Origin: UKL13-2 sp044229235
GTDB lineage: Bacteria; Pseudomonadota; Gammaproteobacteria; Burkholderiales; Usitatibacteraceae
Reading direction: 5' to 3'
Length of the DNA stretch: 64,000 bases
Assembly: GCA_044229235.1 (NCBI GenBank)
Contig: JBGATH010000020.1
Location: forward strand, 13,167-77,166
The translations under genes and the position numbers were made by a program. Under the pieces are notes generated by a model. The model saw only the letters and a list, made by a program, of their open reading frames with translations. It was not told the DNA's origin and made no database searches. Position 1 is the stretch's first letter; every line of letters begins with the position of its first letter. Positions 15,871 to 24,197 of this stretch are shown here, piece after piece.

Positions 15871-16674
15871 CTAGGCGCGCGGACTGTACTTGCCGATGTA
15901 GTGCACGTTGGGCTTGGTGCCTTTCTCTTCGAGCAGCCGGAAGGATTTTTCCTTTTTCAGGATCTGCGCGATTTCACTCTTTGGATCTTCCTGGTCGCCA
16001 AAAATGCGCGCCTTGGACGGGCACACTTCCACGCAGGCCGGCTGCAGTCCGTTGAGCACGCGGTGGTAGCAGAACGTGCACTTCTCAACCACATCATCGC
16101 TGCGGATCGGCTGCAGGTCACCACCCTGCCAGGCATTCATCGCCGGCAGTCTTGCGCCGGCCTTGGCCGCCGTCTCGGCACCCGATGCCGTACAGCCCGG
16201 AATAGCCGAGGTCTTATCGCTCCAGAACGGTTGCGGGTCGTCGGTGGCGGTGTTGAGGCTGATGACGCTGTAGGTTTCGCCGGCCAGGCTGGAGGGCCCC
16301 AGCTTGTCGCTGCTGTACGGGCAGGCCTTCTGGCAGTCACCACAGCCAATGCACAGCTCGGGGTTGTGCAGCGTAATACCCTCGGGCGTCTTGTACAGGG
16401 CCTTGTAGGGATTGCCCTTGCCGGCTTTCTTCGGATTGCCCGGACACTTCTTGATGCACGGCGCGTCGGTGCAGTGATTGCACAGCACCGGCATCACGAA
16501 GTGCTTCGTGTTGGGAAACGTTCCCTCGGTACGCATTACGAAGTCGGCCCAGTTGTGGCTCTGGCCGTCGGCGTGGTTGCGGTTGCGTGTGTTGTTTTCA
16601 GTTTTGCAGGCGAATGCGCAGGCACCACAGCCGACGCAGCGCGCAAGGTCGATCACCATTCCCAGTCTTGCCAT
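15871..16674 (-). CDS. Four-cluster Fe-S subunit of a DMSO-reductase-family enzyme (ArrB/DmsB-like)
   Basis: A 267-residue ferredoxin-type electron-transfer subunit. Cysteine groups appear as CVGCGACAFACK, CNHCTDAPCIKKCPG, CIGCGDCQKACP and CTFCYHR...CVEVCPSKARIFGD, enough for four [4Fe-4S] clusters. The opening RLGMVIDLARCVGCG resembles ArrB/ArxB-type subunits. It has no signal peptide and should be exported bound to the TAT-tagged catalytic subunit encoded 29 bp upstream. An insert with little similarity (about residues 145-190) makes it longer than typical ArrB. A terminator follows. Confidence 0.9.
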   Translation of the reverse strand: MARLGMVIDLARCVGCGACAFACKTENNTRNRNHADGQSHNWADFVMRTEGTFPNTKHFVMPVLCNHCTDAPCIKKCPGNPKKAGKGNPYKALYKTPEGITLHNPELCIGCGDCQKACPYSSDKLGPSSLAGETYSVISLNTATDDPQPFWSDKTSAIPGCTASGAETAAKAGARLPAMNAWQGGDLQPIRSDDVVEKCTFCYHRVLNGLQPACVEVCPSKARIFGDQEDPKSEIAQILKKEKSFRLLEEKGTKPNVHYIGKYSPRA

Positions 16675-16703
16675 GATTTTCTCCTAGTGCTTTCGTTGTG
16701 GGC

Positions 16704-19259
16704 TCAGGCTTTTTGAATGCGCACGCCGGTAAATCCGCCGTTGCGCGCCGTGGCACCACTCAGCCGGTCGTAATCATCGACCAGGATTTCGTTGTTGTTG
16801 CCGCCGTTGGGAATCGCCTTGGCGTAGTCCTTCGCCGCCACCCGCCCGTAGGCCCAGTGACCTTGGCCGTAGCACTTGGTGACCGTTCCCGGCCGCACAC
16901 CTTCCCACAGCTTCAAGTCGGTGGTGATGGTGCCGGCCATCGAGGTGATCTTCACTTTGTCGCCGGTCTTCAGGCCCAGCTTGGCGCCGTCAATCGGATT
17001 CATCTTCAGCACATCGGCATACCCGACGTCACCCGGATCAACCTTCTTGAATTCCTGATACCACGGCAGGTTGGCGGATCGCCCTTCGCGGTTCAGGCGC
17101 GATTTGTAATCGATAAACGTCAGCGGGAAATCCTGCAGGCTGCCGTGGCGTTTGGCGGGCTCGTAGTGCGGCACGAAGGCCACCTCGCCGCGCGCAACAT
17201 AACCGCTCACTGTCAGGATGTCGTCGGTGGTGGTTTCGAATTTCTTGGCGTGCTCCAACAGCCCCTTCTTCAGGGATTCGCTGTAGAACTCGAACTTCTT
17301 GGTCTCGGTAGCGAACTTGCCTCCCCAGCCCTTCTTCAGCGTGTACTTCGGACCGCTGAACATGCCTTTGGCCTTGAAGTCAGCATAGCCATTGACCGGC
17401 GCATCACCCTTGAGCGGCTCTTTGGCCATCCAGATGGGCGCACTGGTGATCTTGGCGGCAATTTCACTGAATTCCAACGCGGTAGTCGGTGCCTTGCCGG
17501 TTTCCGGGTCCTTGAATTCCTTGGAGTAGTAATCGAACAGATTGGCAAAGCCTTTGGCCTTGAGCTTCTCGGCCAGCAGCCACATCACTTCGGTCTCTTC
17601 CTGCTTCACATCCCAAAGTCGTTTCACGGCGCCCTGTTGCAGCGAGGCGTAGGCATGGCCGTTGCCCATATTGGTTACCACCGACCAGCCTTCGGCCGAG
17701 TTGAACGTGGCTGGCAGGACGATGTCGGCAAACTGTGTCATTTCCGAAGCGTTGGTGACCATGTGCACAAAGAACGGCACCTTGGCCATCACCGTGTCCC
17801 AGCGGTCGGCGCCGGTACAGGAGAAGTTGAAATTGGCCCAGGACGAGATGAACACTTTCACCGCCCCCGGGTCTTTCAGCATGCCATTGGCCACGTTGTT
17901 GGTGACCACGCCGCTGCCCGGCTTGGCGTTCATCATGGCCGGCATATCCTTGGCGCCGCGGCCGTCGAGCTTCTTGCCTTTGCCGGCCGTCTTCGCGACT
18001 TCGTCGACGTACTTTTCAGTGCTGGGGAACTTGCCCAGTGGCGGGCCACTGGGGCTTTGCCAGACGCCACCCTCGACATCGATGGAGCCCAGCAGGCCGT
18101 TGAGCGCGTGTACCGCCATGGCGCTGTAAGTGCCGCGCGGATGCATGGCTGCGCCCGGGCCCATCCACACGACGGTTTTCGGCGCCGCCTTGCCCATCGC
18201 GCGTGCGACGCGCACGATCTGGTCGGTGGGGATCAGCGATTCTTTCTCAGCGAATGCCGGCGTGCGGTCCTTCAATTCCAGGTTCCACCACTTCACGAGG
18301 CCGTGGGTTTCCTTTTCGGCGAAGGCCGCTTCATCCACGGGCTGGCCCGCAACAAACAGGTTCTTGCCGTCCTTGAAGTCACCGACGAATTCGCGATTCC
18401 ACAGGCCCTCGGTCAGCAACACGTGGGCGATTGCGCCGGCCAGCGCGCCATCGGAACCCGGATTGAGCGGCAGCCATTCATGCGCCTTGGCGGCCACATT
18501 GGACAGACGCGGATCGACAGCGATGACGGTGCCGCGCGCGACGATTTCATGGAAGCGGTGGATGGTGTTGGGCACCATGCGATTGGATGCCAGCGGATCG
18601 GTTCCCCACAGCACCAGACAGTTGGTTTTCTCGAGGTCGTAGTCGCGGTAGCCAAAGAAGCCCTGCGTCAAGCCCGGGCCCATCTTCTCGGCTTCCGCAC
18701 AGATGGCGCTATGCGAAAAATAGTTTGGCGTGCCGAATACTTTCGGCAGCGTGCCGTAGCACAGGTCGGTGGAAGTCGGCGAATAGCGGCCACGCATGTA
18801 AAGAAGTTTCTGCGGCTCACCCGCCTTGCGCAACTCAATCAGCTTGTCGGCAACAGTGTCGAGCGCTTCGTCCCAGCTGATGGGGACGAACTTCGGATCG
18901 ATGCCACGACCCTTGAGAGGATTGGTACGCTTCATCGGACCTTTGACGCGATCCGGGTCATAAACTTGTTGCGGAATCATGTGGCCGCGCGGGCAGCAAT
19001 AGCCGTGATTGGTCTTGGAAAGCGGGTTGCCGCGCACGCGCGTGGCGCGACCGTTCTGCACAAAAATCTGGATGGCGCACCACTGGGTACAGCCCTGGCA
19101 GGCACTGCCGACCCACTCGCCCTTCGCTGGGCTGCTGGGCTTTGCCTTGCGCGGCTTGAACGCATTGCTGACCGGCGCTGCCGCATCTGCATTTCCGGCA
19201 ACCATCCACGCCGCATAGGCGCTGGATGCCATCAAGAACTCACGTCTCGTCAACTTCAT
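16704..19259 (-). CDS. TAT-exported molybdopterin oxidoreductase, ArrA-like (DMSO reductase family)
   Basis: An 851-residue catalytic subunit. A twin-arginine signal (TRREFLM, residues 4-10) is followed by the [4Fe-4S] site C54-x2-C57-x3-C61-x26-C88, the motif MRGRYS at 155-160 and SHSAICAEAEK with C187 as the probable molybdenum ligand. RGRYS, ICAEAEK, and NPLSK with CCPRGHM resemble respiratory arsenate reductase ArrA; ArxA-type arsenite oxidases are reported to carry a GRGWG motif in place of RGRY. Psr/Srr-type polysulfide and selenite reductases are relatives, so the substrate is not fixed. It is preceded by an FNR-type promoter and followed by its Fe-S subunit and TorD chaperone. No membrane anchor subunit is present. 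Confidence 0.88.
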   Translation of the reverse strand: MKLTRREFLMASSAYAAWMVAGNADAAAPVSNAFKPRKAKPSSPAKGEWVGSACQGCTQWCAIQIFVQNGRATRVRGNPLSKTNHGYCCPRGHMIPQQVYDPDRVKGPMKRTNPLKGRGIDPKFVPISWDEALDTVADKLIELRKAGEPQKLLYMRGRYSPTSTDLCYGTLPKVFGTPNYFSHSAICAEAEKMGPGLTQGFFGYRDYDLEKTNCLVLWGTDPLASNRMVPNTIHRFHEIVARGTVIAVDPRLSNVAAKAHEWLPLNPGSDGALAGAIAHVLLTEGLWNREFVGDFKDGKNLFVAGQPVDEAAFAEKETHGLVKWWNLELKDRTPAFAEKESLIPTDQIVRVARAMGKAAPKTVVWMGPGAAMHPRGTYSAMAVHALNGLLGSIDVEGGVWQSPSGPPLGKFPSTEKYVDEVAKTAGKGKKLDGRGAKDMPAMMNAKPGSGVVTNNVANGMLKDPGAVKVFISSWANFNFSCTGADRWDTVMAKVPFFVHMVTNASEMTQFADIVLPATFNSAEGWSVVTNMGNGHAYASLQQGAVKRLWDVKQEETEVMWLLAEKLKAKGFANLFDYYSKEFKDPETGKAPTTALEFSEIAAKITSAPIWMAKEPLKGDAPVNGYADFKAKGMFSGPKYTLKKGWGGKFATETKKFEFYSESLKKGLLEHAKKFETTTDDILTVSGYVARGEVAFVPHYEPAKRHGSLQDFPLTFIDYKSRLNREGRSANLPWYQEFKKVDPGDVGYADVLKMNPIDGAKLGLKTGDKVKITSMAGTITTDLKLWEGVRPGTVTKCYGQGHWAYGRVAAKDYAKAIPNGGNNNEILVDDYDRLSGATARNGGFTGVRIQKA

Positions 19260-19301
19260 GAACTTCTCCTCATGGGCATGTCAACAATCTGATATGTAGA
19301 G

Positions 19302-19343
19302 AAGATAGGCTCGCCGGCAAAGCGGCTATTGATATTTATCAAC
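19302..19343 (-). promoter_or_regulatory. FNR/Dnr-type box and promoter of the molybdoenzyme
   Basis: TTGATATTTATCAA (19330-19343) is a perfect TTGAT-N4-ATCAA palindrome. A box centred 41.5 bp upstream of a start site would put the -10 at 19302-19307, where the minus strand reads TATCTT. The implied start near 19295 leaves a leader of about 36 nt before the ATG at 19259. This is the classical layout of an FNR-activated class II promoter. Confidence 0.85.
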
Positions 19344-19400
19344 CCATAAATTAAAAGTAGCGCCGCACGCGATACAGGCTCACCAGCGAGAAAAATAGAA

Positions 19401-19490
19401 GCCAAACTCCAGCATTGGCGCGGCTCTCCGAGGCATTTTGGCCTGCAAGGCACGCCAGTGCTGGTGTTTGGCTCGTTTATGCCGGGACTG
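19401..19490. repeat. Palindromic intergenic repeat, copy B
   Basis: Arms 19401-19420 (GCCAAAC-T-CCAGCATTGGCG) and 19453-19472 pair except for T-G positions, and an inner GGC...GCC pairing nests within. The right flank GTTTATGCCGGG overlaps the arsA stop codon (19477-19479). Placed between arsA and the molybdoenzyme promoter, it could end arsA transcription or protect its 3' end. Confidence 0.85.
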
Positions 19491-21249
19491 AGACCGCGTC
19501 GTGGCGTTCCGCCAATTGCCGCAAGCGGCATACACCCACCGGTTCGTCTGCCAGTAGCGGCACGACGGCACAACGCTTGGCGTGAACCGCCATCACCGCC
19601 TCGATCTGCGCGAGTTCATTGGTGGCGCGCTGACGCAGCAGCGGCGAGGCAGTCTGCGAAAAAGCGAGGCTGCTGTTGATCACCCACGCCCACGGCTCGA
19701 TGCCGGCGCGCCGCAAGTCGGCCTGCAGGCCAGCCGCTTCCAATACCGGTGTGGTTTCGGCCAGGGTCACGATCAGTACTTTCGTGCGCGCCGGATCCTG
19801 CAGCTGCATCATCGGCGTGAGGAAATGCGCGCCCTCGCCCATCTGCCGTGCCACCTCGCGGTGATAGGCGCCAGTGGCATCGAGCAACAACAGGGTATGG
19901 CCGGTAGGGGCGGTATCCATCACCACGAATTTCTTGCCGGCTTCGCGGATGATGCGCGAGAACGCCTGGAACACCGCGATCTCCTCGGTGCAGGGTGAGC
20001 GCAAGTCCTCCGCCAGCAGGGCGCGGCCATGCTCATCCAGGTTCTTGCCCTTGCTGGCCATCACGTGTTCGCGATAGCGCGCCGTTTCGGCGTGCGGATC
20101 GATGCGGCTGACGATGAGGTTGGGCAGCGAACCTTCCAGCGTCTGGGCCAGGTGCGCTGCCGGGTCGGAGGTTGTCAGATGCACTGCGTCACCGCGGCTG
20201 GCAAGTTCGACGGCGATGGCTGCCGCGATGGTGGTCTTGCCCACGCCGCCTTTGCCCATCGCCATGATCAGGCCATGACCATCGACTGCGAGTTCGTCCA
20301 CCAACGCGCCCAGCGAGGACGCGGAGATCATCGTCTCGCTGGACGCGGGCGGCATGGTCACACTCACCTCATCGGTCAGCAGCCGGCGCAACGACTCCAG
20401 CCCGACGAGGTTGAATGGTTTCAGCGCGACATGATCGACCGGCAGGCCCTGCAGCACCGCCGGCATTTCCGCCAGGGCCGATTGCTCGCGTCTGCGCACG
20501 GCGTCGGCCAGGGCATCCTTGATCCCGTCGGCCGGCAGGACGCCATTGATCACGAGGAACTGGCGATTGAGCCCGATGGCAGCCAGTTCCTCATGGGTAC
20601 GCGCCGCCTCCAGCAATGCGGAGCGTTGTGCCCTTGCGACCAGAACAAGGCGCGTTTGCGCGGGATCGGCGAGCGCATCGACTGCCGCCTTGTATTGGCT
20701 GCGCTGCTTTTCCAGTCCCGCCAGCGGACCAAGACAGGAGGCATCACCTTGTCCGGCATCGAGAAAGCCGCTCCACGCCCCGGGCAGTTGCAGCAGGCGG
20801 ATGGTGTGACCGGTCGGCGCGGTATCGAAAATGATGTGGTCGTAATCGCGCTGCAGTGCGGTGTTGGTCAGCAACGCGGTGAATTCGTCAAAGGCAGCGA
20901 TCTCGGTGGTGCAGGCGCCCGATAGTTGCTCCTCGATTGACGCCACCACCGCATCCGGCAGCACCCCGCGCACCGGGCCGACAATGCGGTCGCGATATTG
21001 TTGCGCGGCGGCCTGCGGGTCGATTTCCAGCGCCCACAGACGCGGCACCGACGTGATCGGCGTGAGCGTATTGCCGATGGCCATGCCGAATACCTGGCCA
21101 ACGTTGGAAGCCGGGTCGGTACTGACCAGCAGCACCCGCCTGCCGGCATCTGCCAGCAGCACGGCCGCCGCGCAAGCCAGCGAAGTCTTGCCCACGCCAC
21201 CCTTGCCGGTAAAGAAAAGAAATGCCGGCGGTTCATCCAGAAAAAGCAT
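19477..21249 (-). CDS. arsA: Arsenite/antimonite-transporting ATPase ArsA
   Basis: A 590-residue double ATPase with two halves, each with GKGGVGKT (residues 15-22 and about 332-339) and the signal sequence DTAPTGHT. The three metalloid-binding cysteines of ArsA are all in their expected contexts: SGACTTEIAAFDEF, DASCLGPL and RSPCTEEIAVFQAF. It should power efflux of As(III)/Sb(III) together with a membrane pump. No arsB is in the window, so the pump is elsewhere or is the permease at 13414. It lies 24 bp after arsD, and its own stop falls inside repeat copy B. Confidence 0.95.
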   Translation of the reverse strand: MLFLDEPPAFLFFTGKGGVGKTSLACAAAVLLADAGRRVLLVSTDPASNVGQVFGMAIGNTLTPITSVPRLWALEIDPQAAAQQYRDRIVGPVRGVLPDAVVASIEEQLSGACTTEIAAFDEFTALLTNTALQRDYDHIIFDTAPTGHTIRLLQLPGAWSGFLDAGQGDASCLGPLAGLEKQRSQYKAAVDALADPAQTRLVLVARAQRSALLEAARTHEELAAIGLNRQFLVINGVLPADGIKDALADAVRRREQSALAEMPAVLQGLPVDHVALKPFNLVGLESLRRLLTDEVSVTMPPASSETMISASSLGALVDELAVDGHGLIMAMGKGGVGKTTIAAAIAVELASRGDAVHLTTSDPAAHLAQTLEGSLPNLIVSRIDPHAETARYREHVMASKGKNLDEHGRALLAEDLRSPCTEEIAVFQAFSRIIREAGKKFVVMDTAPTGHTLLLLDATGAYHREVARQMGEGAHFLTPMMQLQDPARTKVLIVTLAETTPVLEAAGLQADLRRAGIEPWAWVINSSLAFSQTASPLLRQRATNELAQIEAVMAVHAKRCAVVPLLADEPVGVCRLRQLAERHDAVSVPA

Positions 21250-21273
21250 GGGTTGTCCGTTGATCGCGCAGGT

Positions 21274-21630
21274 TCAGCGGCAGCGGCAACCACCGCCACA
21301 GCCTGGGGCGTCGATCGGCTGGGCAGGCTGGAGTCTGGCCCAGCGGGCCAGTTCCGCGCGCTGCGGATAGCGGCCGGCGAGCGCGACTTCACCGTCGACC
21401 AGGATGAGCGGCAGCGCTTCAGCACCGGATCGCTCGAGAAACGCTTTCACCACCGGGTTCTGGGCATACGCCAGCGGCTGCTGCGCGAGGTTGAAGCGTT
21501 CGAGTTGCGCGCCGCCTTGTTTTGCCCAGGCGAAGTCAGCCGCGAAGTCGACGAGATGCTGATCGACATCGGTGCCACAAACGCCGCTGCTGCAACACAT
21601 GGCGCCATCAAAAACCTGAATATTGCTCAC
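21274..21630 (-). CDS. arsD: Arsenic metallochaperone ArsD
   Basis: A 118-residue ArsD with the canonical C12-C13 and C18 (VFDGAMCCSSGVCG) that pass As(III)/Sb(III) to ArsA, plus a Cys-rich C-terminus (GCGGGCRCR). The start is a GTG at 21630 with a strong AAAGGAG ribosome binding site; the ATG upstream would extend into the intergenic region. It is followed at 24 bp by arsA, its partner. ArsD can also act as a weak repressor. Confidence 0.92.
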   Translation of the reverse strand: MSNIQVFDGAMCCSSGVCGTDVDQHLVDFAADFAWAKQGGAQLERFNLAQQPLAYAQNPVVKAFLERSGAEALPLILVDGEVALAGRYPQRAELARWARLQPAQPIDAPGCGGGCRCR

Positions 21631-21736
21631 TTGCCTGCTCCTTTGCACGTTGCCGGCGCGTGGAAGAAAAACGGGGGCGATGCGATCGCCCCCGTTCCGT
21701 CCCACGTTCCTGCACCTGCGTGTGCGTCAGTGTTGC

Positions 21737-24181
21737 CTAGCGGAACCGGTAAACATAGGTCACGCCGAAGAACGTGACGGTCTGGTCAACCTGCTGCTTG
21801 ACGGTGGTGTTGTCCGAGAACACGAACGGGCTGGTGCTGTTGCCCCAGACCCAGTCGTTGTACTTGGCTTTCTGGTTAACCACGTCCACACGGATGTCGG
21901 AAGACTTGTTCAGCGTGAAGATGCCGAATACGCTGAAGAGGGTCTTGCGGAACACCACGTCCGGCAGGCCGACCGCCGCCTGTGCAAGATTGTTGGCACT
22001 GGGTTGGGTTACCGTCAGGCCGATGAGGCGATCACCCGTCGTACCGGTGGCAGCTACGGCGCCATATTTGTTGGTTTCGTTGATGTACGTGAAATTCGCA
22101 CCGACCTGCAGCGATTTGTTGACTTCACCGACCAGCGACAGGCCGGCGGATTCGGTCTTGTTGGTCAGGTCGGCCACGTAGCCGGTGCTGTGGTTGACAT
22201 GGATGGTCGATTCGCCGGTTGATGCATAGCCGGTGAGTTTCCATTTGTCGTTCAGCACATAGGTGACGTCCAGGCTGTAGAAGTTGACCTTGCTGTCACG
22301 CCAGCCTTTGCCACCAGCCACCGGATCAACCGGCATGGTGTTCTTGTCCGTACCGTCTTCGCCCACGAACTGCAGGCTGAGCGATTCGGTCGGCGTCCAG
22401 TCGAGCATGCCTTTGACCTTTTCGCGTTTGGAATCGGCCATCGACATCGGGAACGGCGTGTTGGCACTCAGTTGCAGGATGGCGAACGGTGACAGCACCT
22501 GGCCGTAGCATTGGTAGCCGCCGCAGTAGGTATTGATCAGGTAGGTGTTGACTGCGCTGTTCGGCGTCGGCTGATCCGGATTGAGCGTGCTCAGGTTGGT
22601 CCAGTCCGAACCACCGCGGCGCGTGTTGGAATAACCGATGCTGCCATTGAGCGTGTCCGACATCGATTTCTTCAGGTCGATACGGTAGCCGTTCTCGGTG
22701 TTCTTCTCACGCAATGGTCCGAGGCCGGCCAGCGCTTCTTCCACACGCGATTCCGGTACCAGCCGCTCGTGCGACCGATAGTCCAGGCCGACCGTGACGC
22801 GATACCCTTCAGGCAGTCGATAGCTGGCTTCCAGCTTGCCGTAAAGATTGGTGTTGGAAACGTGATTGTTGTTCCACACCGCACCCGGCACGCCGATCTG
22901 GTTGATGTTGGTGTAACTGGCCGGTGTCGTCGCCGGGAATATTGCCTTGGCTTCGACGTTGTACAGGCCGTTCGGCGTCTTGTCTTCCTTGCGCACGTAA
23001 CTGAGGTTACCCAGCAGGAACAGGTCCTTGGTGACCCGCGAGGTCAGCCCCATCTGCGCCGCGACTGTATCGACCCGCCCGGCCAGATTGGTGATGCCGG
23101 TAGGCGCACCGGTCAGGCCCATGCTGCCGAAGTCCTGGCTTTGCGTGGAGTGCGTATAGGAGTACTTGAACGTGGCCTTGGTCGATTTGGTGAACGCGTA
23201 GTTGCCGGCCAGCGAATACTGGTGCGACTGATTCTCGGGTTGCAGGGACATTGGCGACTGCAGCACGTTTTGCAGGCTGGTGCCGCCACCGGCGATGATG
23301 TTGGTGCCGACCGCCGGATACAGTGCGCCCACCAGCGTCTGGTTGCCGCCATACAGGCTGTTGGGAACAATCGGGCTGATGTTGCCGTTCGAGTTGGTAT
23401 AGAACGAGCCGTAGTACGCGGCGGTCAGGTTCAGCTTGTCGTCATGAAACGCGAACCGGGCATCGAACTGCTTGATGTTGGAGTCGATCGGCTCGGGGAT
23501 CAGCAGGATGGCGTTCTTGAGGAAGTTGGCCTGGTTCATCGCGGTCGTCGTCGACGTGCCGCAGACATACGAGGCGCAGTCATAGCCACGGCCCCACAGA
23601 CGCGTGCCGTTCTTGTCTTCGCTCTTGACGCTGGCCTCAAACTTCAACTCCGGGGTGAGCCAGGTTTCGAATCCGGCCGACGCGGCCTTGCGCTGCAGCT
23701 TGAAGTCGTAGTCGCTGCCGGCGCCGGGCGTGGTCAGATTGACGATATTGGGCCGCGTACTGCCGACACCGGTCATGTTGGTGTTGACGGTGAACGGGCT
23801 GTAGCGGGTAATTTCGTTGTACTCGCCGAAGACTTTCCAGCTGCCCTGACGGTTCATGCCGCCGCGGATTTCACGGGCATTCGTGCCGAGGTTGCGCCCG
23901 TTGAGGAACGTCCAGGTACCGGTGGCGTTGTCGCGCGTCAGGTAATCGATGTCGAACAGCAGGTAACCGCTGTCCTTGCGCATGCCGTTGAACATGCCGT
24001 ATTGGGCGCGGTCATTGAAGTCCCCGGACAGGCCGGCGGCACCGACGGTGACCGAGCTTTCCGGATTGGTGAGCTGCTTGACTTCATCGGACTGCTGCGC
24101 CTGCGCGTGGCCGATGGCGCCGAGTACTGCAAGGGCAAGTATGGTGCGGCCCATGCCGAGGTTTTGTTTGGTCGTTTTCAT
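21737..24181 (-). CDS. MtrB/PioB-family outer-membrane porin for a decaheme cytochrome
   Basis: An 814-residue outer-membrane beta-barrel with a signal peptide (ILALAVLGAIGHAQA) and long runs of alternating strands ending FFGVTYVYRFR. Size and motifs (GSWKVFGEYNEITRYSPFTV, VTVGLDYRSHERL) match the MtrB/PioB/DmsF group, which forms a sleeve through which a periplasmic decaheme cytochrome passes electrons across the outer membrane. The N-terminal CxxC of Shewanella MtrB is not present; cysteines occur later in CASYVC and YCGGYQC. It follows the decaheme gene by 16 bp. An extracellular MtrC-type terminal cytochrome is not encoded nearby. Confidence 0.9.
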   Translation of the reverse strand: MKTTKQNLGMGRTILALAVLGAIGHAQAQQSDEVKQLTNPESSVTVGAAGLSGDFNDRAQYGMFNGMRKDSGYLLFDIDYLTRDNATGTWTFLNGRNLGTNAREIRGGMNRQGSWKVFGEYNEITRYSPFTVNTNMTGVGSTRPNIVNLTTPGAGSDYDFKLQRKAASAGFETWLTPELKFEASVKSEDKNGTRLWGRGYDCASYVCGTSTTTAMNQANFLKNAILLIPEPIDSNIKQFDARFAFHDDKLNLTAAYYGSFYTNSNGNISPIVPNSLYGGNQTLVGALYPAVGTNIIAGGGTSLQNVLQSPMSLQPENQSHQYSLAGNYAFTKSTKATFKYSYTHSTQSQDFGSMGLTGAPTGITNLAGRVDTVAAQMGLTSRVTKDLFLLGNLSYVRKEDKTPNGLYNVEAKAIFPATTPASYTNINQIGVPGAVWNNNHVSNTNLYGKLEASYRLPEGYRVTVGLDYRSHERLVPESRVEEALAGLGPLREKNTENGYRIDLKKSMSDTLNGSIGYSNTRRGGSDWTNLSTLNPDQPTPNSAVNTYLINTYCGGYQCYGQVLSPFAILQLSANTPFPMSMADSKREKVKGMLDWTPTESLSLQFVGEDGTDKNTMPVDPVAGGKGWRDSKVNFYSLDVTYVLNDKWKLTGYASTGESTIHVNHSTGYVADLTNKTESAGLSLVGEVNKSLQVGANFTYINETNKYGAVAATGTTGDRLIGLTVTQPSANNLAQAAVGLPDVVFRKTLFSVFGIFTLNKSSDIRVDVVNQKAKYNDWVWGNSTSPFVFSDNTTVKQQVDQTVTFFGVTYVYRFR

Positions 24182-24197
24182 TTGGTTGTCCCCTTTC

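Noticed and set aside
16704..19259. AioA-type arsenite oxidase or formate dehydrogenase
   Set aside because: AioA carries a [3Fe-4S] centre and no Cys ligand on Mo, and formate dehydrogenases have a different context. The four-Cys site, ICAEAEK and RGRYS fit the Arr/Psr group.
16698..19292. An 864-codon open frame on the plus strand opposite the molybdoenzyme
   Set aside because: It is a shadow of the high-GC coding strand. The minus-strand product has a full set of family motifs, a TAT signal and a promoter.
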